From: an uncultured Clostridia bacterium
Lineage (GTDB): Bacteria > Bacillota > Clostridia > Lachnospirales > Lachnospiraceae
Assembly: GCA_947304065.1 (NCBI GenBank)
Contig: CAMZAI010000038.1
Location: 1 to 16,691 of the forward strand
Direction: 5' to 3'
Length of the DNA stretch: 16,691 nt
The notes beneath the pieces were generated by a model. That model did no database searches. It saw nothing but the letters and a program-made list of their open reading frames with translations, and was not told the origin of the DNA. Positions 1-7,778 of the stretch are shown piece after piece. Positions within the stretch are counted from its first letter, which is position 1. The number at the start of each line of letters is the position of its first letter. A program made the translations under genes and the position numbers.

Positions 1-8
1 CATAGAAA

Positions 9-52
9 TACCCCCAAGTAGGTTTTATATTTCAATGTCCTACTTGGGGGTA
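9..52 (-). terminator. Long inverted repeat, probable distal terminator of the substrate-binding protein gene
   Basis: Two perfect 14-base arms, TACCCCCAAGTAGG at 9-22 and its complement at 39-52, enclose a 16-base A/T-rich loop. It lies 43 bases past the stop codon of the leftmost gene. Read on the minus strand the stem is followed by TATTTCTATG, a poor U-tract, so it may act as a weak terminator or an mRNA 3' end stabiliser. The stem is certain; the function is inferred. Confidence 0.6.
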
Positions 53-77
53 GCAAATCAAAAGCGCCGGGGGCTTT
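53..77 (-). terminator. Short hairpin with U-tract just after the substrate-binding protein gene
   Basis: On the minus strand AAAGC (77-73) pairs with GCTTT (65-61) around a 7-base C/G-rich loop, and is followed by TGATTT. It has the form of a small intrinsic terminator 18 bases after the stop codon. The 5-bp stem is weak, so the longer repeat at 9-52 may be the real stop. Confidence 0.35.
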
Positions 78-94
78 GAATTGCATTGATTACA

Positions 95-1636
95 TTATTT
101 AGTTGCTTTCGGATCCGTTACAAAATGGATCGTGCTCATATCCTGCACATATACGGGATAGAATGTGTAGCCTGCCAGATTCTTGCTTACCGCTACGAGC
201 TGTGCGGGGCTCTGCAGATATGCAGCGGCCGCATCGGCGGTGAGGATCTGCTGAAGCTGCTTGTAGTAAGCGATCTTGTCTTTGCTGTCTGTAGTGGACT
301 TTGCCTTCTCGAATACCGCGTCGAACTCGGTATTGCTGTAGTTCATGAAGTTCTTCGACGACTCGGTCGGATAGAATCTCAGAACGTCCGAAGGAGCAAG
401 CTGCGAATCAAGTCCGATGATTGTCGAGGTGTACTGTCTGCCTACGTAAACGTCGGACAGCCAGGTTGACCACTCAACCAGCTCGATCTTCGCGGTGATG
501 CCGACCTTTGCCAGCTGGTCCACAACGATCTGCGCGGTCCTTACGTGGAAATCGTAGTTTGAAGGAACGGTGATCGTAAAGGTGAAGCCGTCGGCGTAAC
601 CTGCCTCAGTGAGGAGTTCCTTTGCCTTGGCGGTGTCGTAAGGATAGCTGTTAACCAGATCCTTTTCGTAGTACGAAGCGAACGAAGGGAACATGTTGGT
701 TCCGATGATCTCGCCCTTGCCGCCCGCTACAACATCGATCAGGGCCTGACGGTCGATCGCATAGCAGATTGCCTGTCTAACCTTTGCATTGTCAAAGGGT
801 GCTACCGCATTGTTCAGGAAAAGCGCCTGAACAAGGTTCATTGTGCCGTCTACGACGTTCATTACGCCCTTAAGCTGCGCTGCCTGATCGTTGGTCAGAT
901 AAGGGAACACGTCAATGCTTCCGCCGAGGAGCTCGAGGAAGGCCGAATCAGTGTTGGCGCAGATCTTGAAGGTTACCTCATCGAGATAAGGAACGCCTTT
1001 TACATAGTAGTCTTCGTTTTTCTCCAGAACTATCGAAGTTAAAGGAGAATAAGAAACAAATTTGAAAGGACCGGTGCCTACGGGCTTGGTCGCCTGCTCC
1101 GTGTAATCGCACGGAATGATGCTGCTTGTGAAGTAACCGATGAGCTCGGTGTTGGGGCTCGAAAGAGTCACAACAACGTTTTTGCCCTCGCTTGTTATGT
1201 CGGAAATAATTTTAAAAGCCGATACAGTCGAAACATCCGCTTCGGGAGTTTCAGACAGACCGGCCGCACGCTTGAGTGAATATATTACATCCTCTGCAGT
1301 CACTGTTTTGCCGTTATGGAATTTCACGCCGTCGCGAAGCACGAATGTGTACTTCAGACCGTCGGTCGAGATCTCATAAGACGAAGCAACCGCGGGAACA
1401 AAATTGCCGTCCTTATCAACCTTGATAAGTCCTTCGAAAATGTTGTACAGAACTTCTTTTGTTCCTGCCGCTACTGCTTTGTGTGGGTCAAGACTGTCCA
1501 AATCCTGGGTTATTCCAACTGTTATTTTTCCGCCATAATAAACCGATTCGGTTCCCCCGTTTTCGGTACCGCCTTTGCATGCGCAAAGTGCAGTCGCGAG
1601 TACGAGCAGCATCAGAATAGAAATAACTCTCTTCAT
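95..1636 (-). CDS. Peptide/oligopeptide-type ABC transporter substrate-binding lipoprotein (SBP family 5)
   Basis: 513-residue extracellular solute receptor that would deliver peptides, nickel or a similar ligand to an ABC importer. The N-terminus has a signal helix ending in a lipobox (L17-C-A-C20), so it is predicted to be lipid-anchored on the outer face of the membrane. Family 5 hallmarks visible are KFHNGKTVTAEDVIYSLKRA near residue 105, VGTGPFKF near 185, and VRQAICYAIDRQALI near 285. Length is typical of DppA/OppA proteins. The ATG at 1636 is preceded 8 bases upstream by AGAGG. No permease or ATPase gene is beside it: it has its own promoter and is bounded by hairpins, so it is an orphan receptor whose partners must lie elsewhere. 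The ligand cannot be read from sequence; proximity to adenine deaminase is not evidence for purine binding, since SBP family 5 mostly handles peptides. Confidence 0.93.
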   Translation of the reverse strand: MKRVISILMLLVLATALCACKGGTENGGTESVYYGGKITVGITQDLDSLDPHKAVAAGTKEVLYNIFEGLIKVDKDGNFVPAVASSYEISTDGLKYTFVLRDGVKFHNGKTVTAEDVIYSLKRAAGLSETPEADVSTVSAFKIISDITSEGKNVVVTLSSPNTELIGYFTSSIIPCDYTEQATKPVGTGPFKFVSYSPLTSIVLEKNEDYYVKGVPYLDEVTFKICANTDSAFLELLGGSIDVFPYLTNDQAAQLKGVMNVVDGTMNLVQALFLNNAVAPFDNAKVRQAICYAIDRQALIDVVAGGKGEIIGTNMFPSFASYYEKDLVNSYPYDTAKAKELLTEAGYADGFTFTITVPSNYDFHVRTAQIVVDQLAKVGITAKIELVEWSTWLSDVYVGRQYTSTIIGLDSQLAPSDVLRFYPTESSKNFMNYSNTEFDAVFEKAKSTTDSKDKIAYYKQLQQILTADAAAAYLQSPAQLVAVSKNLAGYTFYPVYVQDMSTIHFVTDPKATK

Positions 1637-1671
1637 GATGCTTACCTCTTTCTGTATTTATTACAGGTCGA

Positions 1672-1700
1672 AGTGTACCCCAACGCGGGGGAAATGTCAA
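1672..1700 (-). promoter_or_regulatory. Strong sigma-A promoter of the substrate-binding protein gene
   Basis: On the minus strand a perfect TTGACA (1700-1695) is separated by 17 bases from TACACT (1677-1672). Predicted transcription start is near 1665, giving a leader of about 28 bases. The -35 box begins only 4 bases after the stem of the upstream ade terminator, so terminator and promoter abut. Confidence 0.8.
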
Positions 1701-1704
1701 GCAA

Positions 1705-1745
1705 AACAGCGCAATTGCAAGTATTCGGCTTGCAATTGCGCTGTT
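1705..1745 (-). terminator. Intrinsic terminator of adenine deaminase gene
   Basis: Perfect 17-base arms, AACAGCGCAATTGCAAG at 1705-1721 and its complement at 1729-1745, with a 7-base loop. On the minus strand the stem runs into TTTTGCTT, overlapping the last base pairs. It lies about 40 bases after the ade stop. A smaller imperfect hairpin with a CGGC-TTC-GCCG top (1757-1767) sits between the stop and this stem. Confidence 0.8.
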
Positions 1746-1784
1746 ATCGCCTGATACGGCTTCGCCGACTGAGGCATTCGCTTA

Positions 1785-3569
1785 TCACTCAAAAAGTACC
1801 GGCACGTAGCTCTGTGTATCGACGTCCGCAAGGCCCTTGGTCAGGATCCTCAGCTTCGGGATAACGGGCAGCGCCATGAACGCGAGCGTCATGAACGGAT
1901 CGATGCCGTCGGGAACTCCGAGCAGGCGCGCCTGGGCTTTCATCTCGATCAGCTTGTCTTCTACGTATTCCGCGTCGCGGTCGCACATAAGGCCGCCGAT
2001 AGGCAGAGGCAGTGTGGAAAGCACGCGTCCGTCCACAGCGATGGCCAGACCACCTTCATTCTCGCGGACGGCATTTGCCGCAACGGCCATATCCTCGTCA
2101 TTCGTTCCGGCCACGATCAGGTTGTGCGAGTCATGGGCAACGCTCGACGCGATAGCGCCGTATTTAATGCCGTAGCCCTTTACAAAGCCCACGCCGACAT
2201 GTCCGGTATTCTTATGGCGCTCGACCAGGGCGATCTTTATGATGTCCTTATCCAGCTCTACGCCGCGTGCGGGCGTATTGTGCCCTTCGACAGCGCACTC
2301 CGCAGCACGCTCGAGATTCGCGGGAACTATGAGCTCTTTGGTGAGCAGCTCGCCCTGTATCATCTCGATCACGCGCTTTTGGCTGCCGGACTCCATGAGC
2401 ACAAAGTCCTGAGGGCTGAGTTCGCGCATCTTAAAGCTGTGGTAAACTCTCGGATATTCGTCCTCCCTGCCCTTGAAATCGCGCACATCGATGCATATCT
2501 TGCCGTCCTCGGCTACAAGCTTGCCCTTCTTGTATACCTTCTCAACCTTGAAATTCTCAAGATCGGAAACCACCAGCAGATCGGCTCTGTAGCCGGGCGC
2601 AATCGCTCCGCGGTGCTTCAGGCCGAAATACGAGGCTGCGTTGAAGCTGGCCATCTTAATGGCGTTGGCAGGCTTTTTGCCGGCCTTTATGGCCTCTCTG
2701 ATGATATAGTCGATATGTCCGAGCTCGATAAGATCGCCCGGATGCTTGTCATCGGTAACAAGCATGCAGCGGTCACAGTATTTGTCATCGAACAAAGGCA
2801 GCAGCGCGTTAAGATTCTTCGCCGCGGTACCCTCTCTGATCATGATCCACTGGCCGCGTTTGAGCTTCTCAATGGCTTCCTCGGCGGTGGAACACTCGTG
2901 GTCGGATTCAACGCCTGCAGCCACGTAAGCGTTCAGGTCACGGCCCGTAAGTCCGGGTGCATGTCCGTCGATGAGCCTCTCATGGTCCTGCGCGCCGAGG
3001 ATCTTCGAGATGATCTCACGGTCGTTGCGCACAGTTCCGTAAGAATTCATCAGCTCCGCAAGTCCGAGGACGCGGATATTTGCATAGAAACTGTTAAGTG
3101 AAGCAGCGTTCAGCTCCGCTCCGGCCTCGTCGAGAGGCGTCGCGGGAACGCACGAAGGCAGCATGAAGAATACTTCGAACGGCAGATCTTTACTGCTCTC
3201 AAGCATAAAGGACAATCCTTCCGCTCCCGCCACATTCGCGATCTCGTGCGGATCGCAGATGACCGCGGTCGTGCCGTGCGGCAGCACAGCCTTCGCGAAC
3301 TCGGAAGGCGCGAGCATCGAACTCTCGATGTGGATATGTCCGTCGATCAGACCGGGGCAGATTATCTTCCCTTCCATGTCCATCTCGGCAATACCCTCGT
3401 AGCTGCCCAGACCGGCAATATAGCCGTTCCTGATCGCCACGTCGCATTCCTCGAGCTCACCCGTGAAAACGTTCAGTACCTTCGCGTTCTTCAGGACCAG
3501 ATCCGCTTTTTCTTCACCCCTGGCAGCGGATATCAGTTCTTTTAATTCATCGGATTTTTCAAGACTCAT
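1785..3569 (-). CDS. ade: Adenine deaminase
   Basis: 594-residue cytoplasmic metal-dependent amidohydrolase that converts adenine to hypoxanthine and ammonia (purine salvage, EC 3.5.4.2). Full length for the bacterial Ade/AdeC family. The amidohydrolase metal motif GHIHIESSM starts at residue 77 and is followed by DPHEIANVAG at 106-115; further family blocks include IDGHAPGL, ESDHECST and VTDDKHPGD. The C-terminal domain contains the Ade-specific RHKNTGHVGVGFVKGYG and SVAHDSHNLIVAGTND blocks. ATG at 3569 has an excellent Shine-Dalgarno AGGAGG 10 bases upstream. It is a single-gene unit with its own promoter and terminator. The leader is only about 15-20 bases, so there is no room for a purine riboswitch; any purine control would need a repressor site. 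Confidence 0.97.
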   Translation of the reverse strand: MSLEKSDELKELISAARGEEKADLVLKNAKVLNVFTGELEECDVAIRNGYIAGLGSYEGIAEMDMEGKIICPGLIDGHIHIESSMLAPSEFAKAVLPHGTTAVICDPHEIANVAGAEGLSFMLESSKDLPFEVFFMLPSCVPATPLDEAGAELNAASLNSFYANIRVLGLAELMNSYGTVRNDREIISKILGAQDHERLIDGHAPGLTGRDLNAYVAAGVESDHECSTAEEAIEKLKRGQWIMIREGTAAKNLNALLPLFDDKYCDRCMLVTDDKHPGDLIELGHIDYIIREAIKAGKKPANAIKMASFNAASYFGLKHRGAIAPGYRADLLVVSDLENFKVEKVYKKGKLVAEDGKICIDVRDFKGREDEYPRVYHSFKMRELSPQDFVLMESGSQKRVIEMIQGELLTKELIVPANLERAAECAVEGHNTPARGVELDKDIIKIALVERHKNTGHVGVGFVKGYGIKYGAIASSVAHDSHNLIVAGTNDEDMAVAANAVRENEGGLAIAVDGRVLSTLPLPIGGLMCDRDAEYVEDKLIEMKAQARLLGVPDGIDPFMTLAFMALPVIPKLRILTKGLADVDTQSYVPVLFE

Positions 3570-3592
3570 AACCCCATTACCTCCTCAAAGAG

Positions 3593-3621
3593 ATAATAGC
3601 ACAAAAACAATATTTTTTCAA
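3593..3621 (-). promoter_or_regulatory. Sigma-A promoter of ade
   Basis: On the minus strand TTGAAA (3621-3616), a 17-base spacer and TATTAT (3598-3593), with an upstream TG giving an extended -10 (TGCTATTAT). Very A/T-rich flanks compared with surrounding coding sequence. It lies within 25-50 bases of the ade start codon. Confidence 0.8.
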
Positions 3622-3665
3622 TGTCCTTACTTTTTTTGTTCAGGATTTTTGTTCGCCGTTCAACC

Positions 3666-3696
3666 AAAACGCCAACAGACCAAAGGCCTGTTGGCG
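3666..3696 (-). terminator. Intrinsic terminator of the stalked beta-helix lipoprotein gene
   Basis: CGCCAACAG at 3670-3678 pairs with CTGTTGGCG at 3688-3696; after one mismatch CC/GG extends the stem to a 3-base loop. On the minus strand it is followed by TTTTGGTT. It lies 18 bases past the stop codon at 3714. Confidence 0.8.
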
Positions 3697-3713
3697 CGTA
3701 TGTCATCGTATGC

Positions 3714-5129
3714 TTAGTATAACCAGAAAGTCTCCTCGCCGATCGCTATCCTCATCCAGAAGAAAGCAGCGTCTCCTTCATCATACGGAGCGCGGAATAT
3801 TGTTGCGAATACGGTTCCGATGCCCTGCTCGTCCTCAATCCTTACCACGCCGTCCTCGGTGATGTCCCACTTGAGGTCGTAGAAGTCGCCGTCGATGCAG
3901 TACCAGCCCTCTCCCATCAGGTATTCATCGGTGTAGAACGAGAACTCGATATCGCGGTAATTGCTGCCGCCCATGCCTATGTATTCGAGCTGGTCGGTGA
4001 GCACATCCTGCTGGTATACGCCTGTCCAGCCTGTTCCCGCGATCATCTCGCGCTCGGCGGGAGTCATTACGACGCTCTCAAGCTCCAGATCCGGAGTTTC
4101 ATATTCCCCGTCCTCTTCAATATCGGAATAGTCGGGATACACCGTGATATTGCCGAAGGTGCAGTCCTCAAAATATACGTGATCGGCAAAAGCCCATGTA
4201 TTGGTCTCACCGTCGCCGAAAGTGCAGTTGATGAAGCTGAGGGTCGATTCAAAATTCTGCTCAAAGTAACCGCCCCAAGCCGAGCCCGTGAATACGGAAT
4301 CCGAGAAAACATACTCGCCCTTGGGCTGATAGATTTCAATAGGGCCGTATTCGCAGTCCCTGATCGTCGACTGTGTCACGATCAGATTCGCGGTTCCTTC
4401 CGATGCACCGATACCGTATACTCCGCATCCGTACAGATCAAGACCCACCATTAAGACTCCGTCGCAGCCGATCAGGTCGATAACATTGCCCGAACAGTTG
4501 CCCCTGTCGGTGTGACCCATGGTCATATGACCGAGCATAAGGTCGCTGCAGTTCCTGAAAGTCATGACCGCAGCATAACGGGGGTCGGTCACGATCTCGG
4601 TATTCGCGGTGATCTGGTCTTTGCCGCCGAAGAATAATCCGTTAACATTCTCGATAACTATCTCCAGGCCGTCAAAAACCTCTTCGATCTTTACATACTC
4701 ATGCGAATCGTTCCATGCCTTTATGGCGTCAGCGGAATCGAATCTGCCGAGGAAATCGGTCATGTTGTAGCGTCCGGGCTCGATAACGATCACAGCCTCA
4801 GGCTGAATGGCCTCGAGGAGCTCCTCGATCGAGAATGCCGTAACCGTGGTGTCGCGTCCCTCGGGCATGTCGTCGGTCACAGGCTCGGGAGTCGGCTCAT
4901 CCGTCGGCTGTGCAGGCGCATCCGTAGGCGCGGTTGTGGGCGTGGGCGCCTCGGTCGGAGCAGTGGTGGGTGTCGTCTGTGTATCGTCCTTTCCCGCCGA
5001 AGGCATATCGGTAACGGGAGTAACCGTGGTTACGTCGCCGTCCTTCTTTTTGCAGCCCATTGCGAGCACTGCCAGCATCAGGACCAGCAGGAGCGCGGCT
5101 GTACGCTTTATCAGTTTCGTATTTTTCAT
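3714..5129 (-). CDS. Surface lipoprotein with Pro/Thr-rich stalk and right-handed beta-helix domain
   Basis: 471 residues. A signal helix ends in the lipobox A-M-G-C26, so a membrane-anchored lipoprotein is predicted. Residues about 50-83 are a low-complexity linker made of repeated PTTAPT/PTEAPT-type units, as expected of an extended stalk through the wall. Residues about 95-320 show short repeating strands with N/G/D-rich turns (for example NGLFFGGKD, CSDLMLGHMTMGHTD, NCTFGDGETN), typical of a parallel beta-helix of the NosD/periplasmic copper-binding or polysaccharide-lyase fold. The remaining 150 residues are rich in aromatic and acidic residues and not recognised. ATG at 5129 follows AAGGGG with 7-base spacing. 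Binding or cleavage of a polysaccharide is possible; no catalytic set could be assigned. The lipoprotein and stalk are certain, the helix likely, the function unknown. Confidence 0.85.
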   Translation of the reverse strand: MKNTKLIKRTAALLLVLMLAVLAMGCKKKDGDVTTVTPVTDMPSAGKDDTQTTPTTAPTEAPTPTTAPTDAPAQPTDEPTPEPVTDDMPEGRDTTVTAFSIEELLEAIQPEAVIVIEPGRYNMTDFLGRFDSADAIKAWNDSHEYVKIEEVFDGLEIVIENVNGLFFGGKDQITANTEIVTDPRYAAVMTFRNCSDLMLGHMTMGHTDRGNCSGNVIDLIGCDGVLMVGLDLYGCGVYGIGASEGTANLIVTQSTIRDCEYGPIEIYQPKGEYVFSDSVFTGSAWGGYFEQNFESTLSFINCTFGDGETNTWAFADHVYFEDCTFGNITVYPDYSDIEEDGEYETPDLELESVVMTPAEREMIAGTGWTGVYQQDVLTDQLEYIGMGGSNYRDIEFSFYTDEYLMGEGWYCIDGDFYDLKWDITEDGVVRIEDEQGIGTVFATIFRAPYDEGDAAFFWMRIAIGEETFWLY

Positions 5130-5161
5130 TTCATATCCCCTTTTCTTTGGTTCATAAATAA

Positions 5162-5198
5162 TCGCATCAGCGAATCATACTTGCGAACTGCTTCGCAA
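5162..5198 (-). promoter_or_regulatory. Double-hairpin 5' leader of the stalked lipoprotein gene
   Basis: The leader predicted from the promoter at 5208-5236 starts near 5201 and at once forms TTGCGAA-GCAG-TTCGCAA (5198-5181, 7 perfect pairs), followed by TCGC-TGAT-GCGA (5173-5162). A stem at the extreme 5' end often protects mRNA from decay. The stems are seen directly; the role is inferred. Confidence 0.45.
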
Positions 5199-5207
5199 TT
5201 TTTTTAC

Positions 5208-5236
5208 ATTATAGCAGAAACTCAGAGAAATGTAAT
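5208..5236 (-). promoter_or_regulatory. Extended -10 promoter of the stalked lipoprotein gene
   Basis: On the minus strand a perfect TATAAT (5213-5208) is preceded by TGC, an extended -10. At 17 bases upstream is ATTACA (5236-5231), a 4-of-6 match to the -35 consensus. Confidence 0.7.
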
Positions 5237-5263
5237 CATGCTTTCGGGGGTTCTCCGGCAGGG

Positions 5264-5326
5264 CAGACATGGGGACGGTTCTTCCGTCTGCGCAGTTCGC
5301 AGACGGAAGAACCGTCCCCATGTCTG
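5264..5326. repeat. REP-like 29-bp palindrome (GGGGACGG type)
   Basis: Two perfect 29-base arms (5264-5292 and 5298-5326) around the loop CAGTT. Each arm contains a smaller hairpin, GACGG-TTCTT-CCGTC, so the element is an inverted pair of short palindromic units, like a bacterial interspersed mosaic element. The GGGGACGGTTC core resembles a dispersed repeat that I recall from many Firmicutes genomes near Y1-type (REP-associated) transposases; this was not checked. It lies 17 bases past the phosphoesterase stop and is the only structure available to end that transcript, although it lacks a U-tract on either strand. Confidence 0.85.
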
Positions 5327-5343
5327 TTATAAGCCTGTTAATC

Positions 5344-7764
5344 TTACTTTGTGATCACGAAGTCCACGGTCGTCTCTCCCTTGAAGAAGATCGAACCCTT
5401 GGAAACCGTCAGATGCAGCGTGTACTTGCCGGGCTCGACGGGCATCTTGTTCGAGCTGTAGCTCATGCCTGACGAGGTCGTTCCGGTCACGGTGTATACG
5501 ATGTCGTCATATTCCTTGAAGAGCTTCTCAAGCTTTGACGTGGTTCCCTTGTATGCCGTGATATCAAATACATCGATCTCGGCGGGCTTGCCGTCGTATG
5601 ACTTGTCAAATGCGTATACGCCCTTGAAGGAAACGTCCTTCTTTGTGATGTCGGGCTCGCAGGAGCCGTCCTTCTTAACAGTGAAGGTATCGTAGAGCTT
5701 CGAGCCTACGCCGTCGTATAAATATGTATCGAAGTTGAGGGTATCGCCCTTTACGCGGATGAATGCGTAGAACTGCTTCTTTACGCGCTGTCCGCAGAGC
5801 TCGTCGTTGATTACGCTGGTGGCACAGCCTTCCTCAATGTACTCATCGGGTACGGCGTAACGTGATTCCGCGTTCTCCTTTGAGATATCGAGTGACTTTT
5901 CGCCGGAGAAGTTAATGGTCACATAATGTGTTCCTTCGGGCTCGATATTGAACTTTCTGCCCTCGGTCTCGATCTCCTCGGTGAAAGGATCGTCGTAGGT
6001 TACGGTGCCGTAGCCTTCTCCGGTCTCTCTCTCGTTCGAAACGTAACCCGAGAAGTAATTGCCGTTGATGTCCTTGCCGTAGTAGTAAGGATTGGTTCTT
6101 GTGTAAGCATGGTCATGTCCCTGAAGAACAAGGTCAACCTCATACTTCGCAAACAGGGGAACCAGGTTCTTTCTGAGCTGTCTCGAACCGCCGTCCATGG
6201 TATGGTAGCCGACGCTCATCATGCCCGCGTGGGTCAGGATAACGATCCACTTAACCTTGCCCTGCTCTCTGAGCTTGGTCGCGTTCTCGAGCTCGGAGAT
6301 GATCCAAGCGTACTGCTCGCGGTAATCGCTCTGGTTGTCGTACTCACCGTTGCCGCCGTTAAGATTGCCGGACTCGTTGGAGTTGGTGGAGATAACGTAA
6401 ACGTTGCCTACCTGAACGCTGCTGCAGCCGCCGCTGTTGTGAGGGTTGTGCTTGCCGTCGGTGCAGTAGTTCGCGAAATCGATGTCATACATCGAGTAGA
6501 AGCAGTCGGGGGTATTGTCGTGGTTTCCGGCTACGGGGATGATGACTGTGTCCATCATGTCCTCGGCGTCGAAATCGACCGCCATATTGTACTCGTCGAT
6601 GTAGTAATTCTCGTCATGCGCCTCGTTGGTGATATCACCGCAGTTGATATAGCCCATGAGATCGGAATCAACTTCCCTTGCGTTCGCGAACGCCTCGCGC
6701 ATAACGGCCTCATAACGGCGGTACTGTTCCTCGTTTTCGGCCTGAGGGTCTGTTACGTAAATGAAGAAGAAATCATCGGACTCGGAGTTGATCGTCCAGA
6801 GACCGGGTCTCGAATAGCCGACCTTCTTGCTTCCTACGCGGTAATAGTACTGGCTGTCCTCGGGAAGATTCTCGACATGAGCCTTGTGGCAGTAGTATGT
6901 GGCCGCTCCGTCGGAGTTCTCGATCTTTGTGTTGAAGTAGTCCTTAACAACCTGAACTTCGCCCTTCTTGAGGCCCTTCGACCAGTTGTACTTATGGATA
7001 TCCTTTACGTATTTCTTGTCAACGTACTGGAGGACGGTGTCCTTGCCCTCTGTGTTGACGGTTCTCCATGCCACGCCGCGTGAATTGGCGTCGCTGTAGA
7101 ATGTGGCGGTAACGCCTTCGATCTTGTCGGAGATCTTGTAGCCGAAGCTCTCGGGCTTGGGAGCCTCAACATCGGTCATAACGAATACTTCGCTGAACGC
7201 GATGCCGGTTCCGGGATCGGAGCCGTCGCCCTTGATACGCAGAGCCACGAGGTTCTGATCAAAGAAATCCTCGGTGATCTCCATCAGCGAGTAACCGTTC
7301 TTATAGGTGAAATAGCCGATCATCATGCTGTCCCAGCCTTCGGGATCGTCTACCAGACCTTCTACCTTAACGTCTGCCAGAGGGAAGCCGTCGATGGGCG
7401 TAAGCCTGAATACAAGATAATCGCCCTTCTTGACGGTAACGCCCTTGCCTCCCTCGATATAGCAGCGGCAGCGGATATTCTCGCCGTTGTCGTCGGTAAT
7501 GAACACAACGTCGCCGTCTTCGTTTATCGAATCGAAAACGAGGCTTCCGGACTCGTCATAGAAATTGTCATTGTCTTTGGTCACCATGCCGGTGATAGTG
7601 CCGGTATAGCCCGCGCAGGTCACCTTGCTGCCTACGCTGAAATCATTCTCTGCTGCGGAAACAACGACAGTCGGCATATTAACTGCCGGCAGGCTGCCCA
7701 CTATGATCGCTGCCGCAAGGAGAACTCCGGCAAAAAGTCTTACGATCGAAAATCTTTTTTTCAT
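5344..7764 (-). CDS. Secreted purple-acid-phosphatase-like metallophosphoesterase
   Basis: 806 residues, exported by a Sec signal peptide (hydrophobic 10-28, likely cleavage near VVVSAA38). Residues 40-200 form an unrecognised all-beta region; about 205-330 resemble the fibronectin-like N-terminal domain of purple acid phosphatases (GVTATFYSDANSRGVAWRT); about 332-620 are the calcineurin-like catalytic domain. Metal-binding motifs seen: D339-P-Q341, G376-D377-I-T-N380, G413-N-H415-D, H512 in LTHAG, and G549-H550-D-H552. The tyrosine of red purple acid phosphatases (GDxxY) is N380 here. The C-terminal 150 residues look like Ig-type surface domains. ATG at 7764 lies 14 bases after the stop of the 960-residue gene, with GGGGGAGAAGG between, so the two are co-transcribed. 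Likely hydrolysis of phosphomonoesters or diesters outside the cell; the exact substrate is unknown. Confidence 0.92.
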   Translation of the reverse strand: MKKRFSIVRLFAGVLLAAAIIVGSLPAVNMPTVVVSAAENDFSVGSKVTCAGYTGTITGMVTKDNDNFYDESGSLVFDSINEDGDVVFITDDNGENIRCRCYIEGGKGVTVKKGDYLVFRLTPIDGFPLADVKVEGLVDDPEGWDSMMIGYFTYKNGYSLMEITEDFFDQNLVALRIKGDGSDPGTGIAFSEVFVMTDVEAPKPESFGYKISDKIEGVTATFYSDANSRGVAWRTVNTEGKDTVLQYVDKKYVKDIHKYNWSKGLKKGEVQVVKDYFNTKIENSDGAATYYCHKAHVENLPEDSQYYYRVGSKKVGYSRPGLWTINSESDDFFFIYVTDPQAENEEQYRRYEAVMREAFANAREVDSDLMGYINCGDITNEAHDENYYIDEYNMAVDFDAEDMMDTVIIPVAGNHDNTPDCFYSMYDIDFANYCTDGKHNPHNSGGCSSVQVGNVYVISTNSNESGNLNGGNGEYDNQSDYREQYAWIISELENATKLREQGKVKWIVILTHAGMMSVGYHTMDGGSRQLRKNLVPLFAKYEVDLVLQGHDHAYTRTNPYYYGKDINGNYFSGYVSNERETGEGYGTVTYDDPFTEEIETEGRKFNIEPEGTHYVTINFSGEKSLDISKENAESRYAVPDEYIEEGCATSVINDELCGQRVKKQFYAFIRVKGDTLNFDTYLYDGVGSKLYDTFTVKKDGSCEPDITKKDVSFKGVYAFDKSYDGKPAEIDVFDITAYKGTTSKLEKLFKEYDDIVYTVTGTTSSGMSYSSNKMPVEPGKYTLHLTVSKGSIFFKGETTVDFVITK

Positions 7765-7778
7765 CTGCCTTCTCCCCC

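Noticed and set aside
3570..3713. Purine riboswitch before adenine deaminase
   Set aside because: The promoter at 3593-3621 leaves only about 15-20 bases of leader, and no conserved purine aptamer elements were seen.
5181..5205. Plus-strand intrinsic terminator (7-bp stem plus seven T)
   Set aside because: It has the right form on the plus strand, but no plus-strand gene lies upstream. It is better explained as the 5' leader stem plus start-site A-run of the minus-strand gene.
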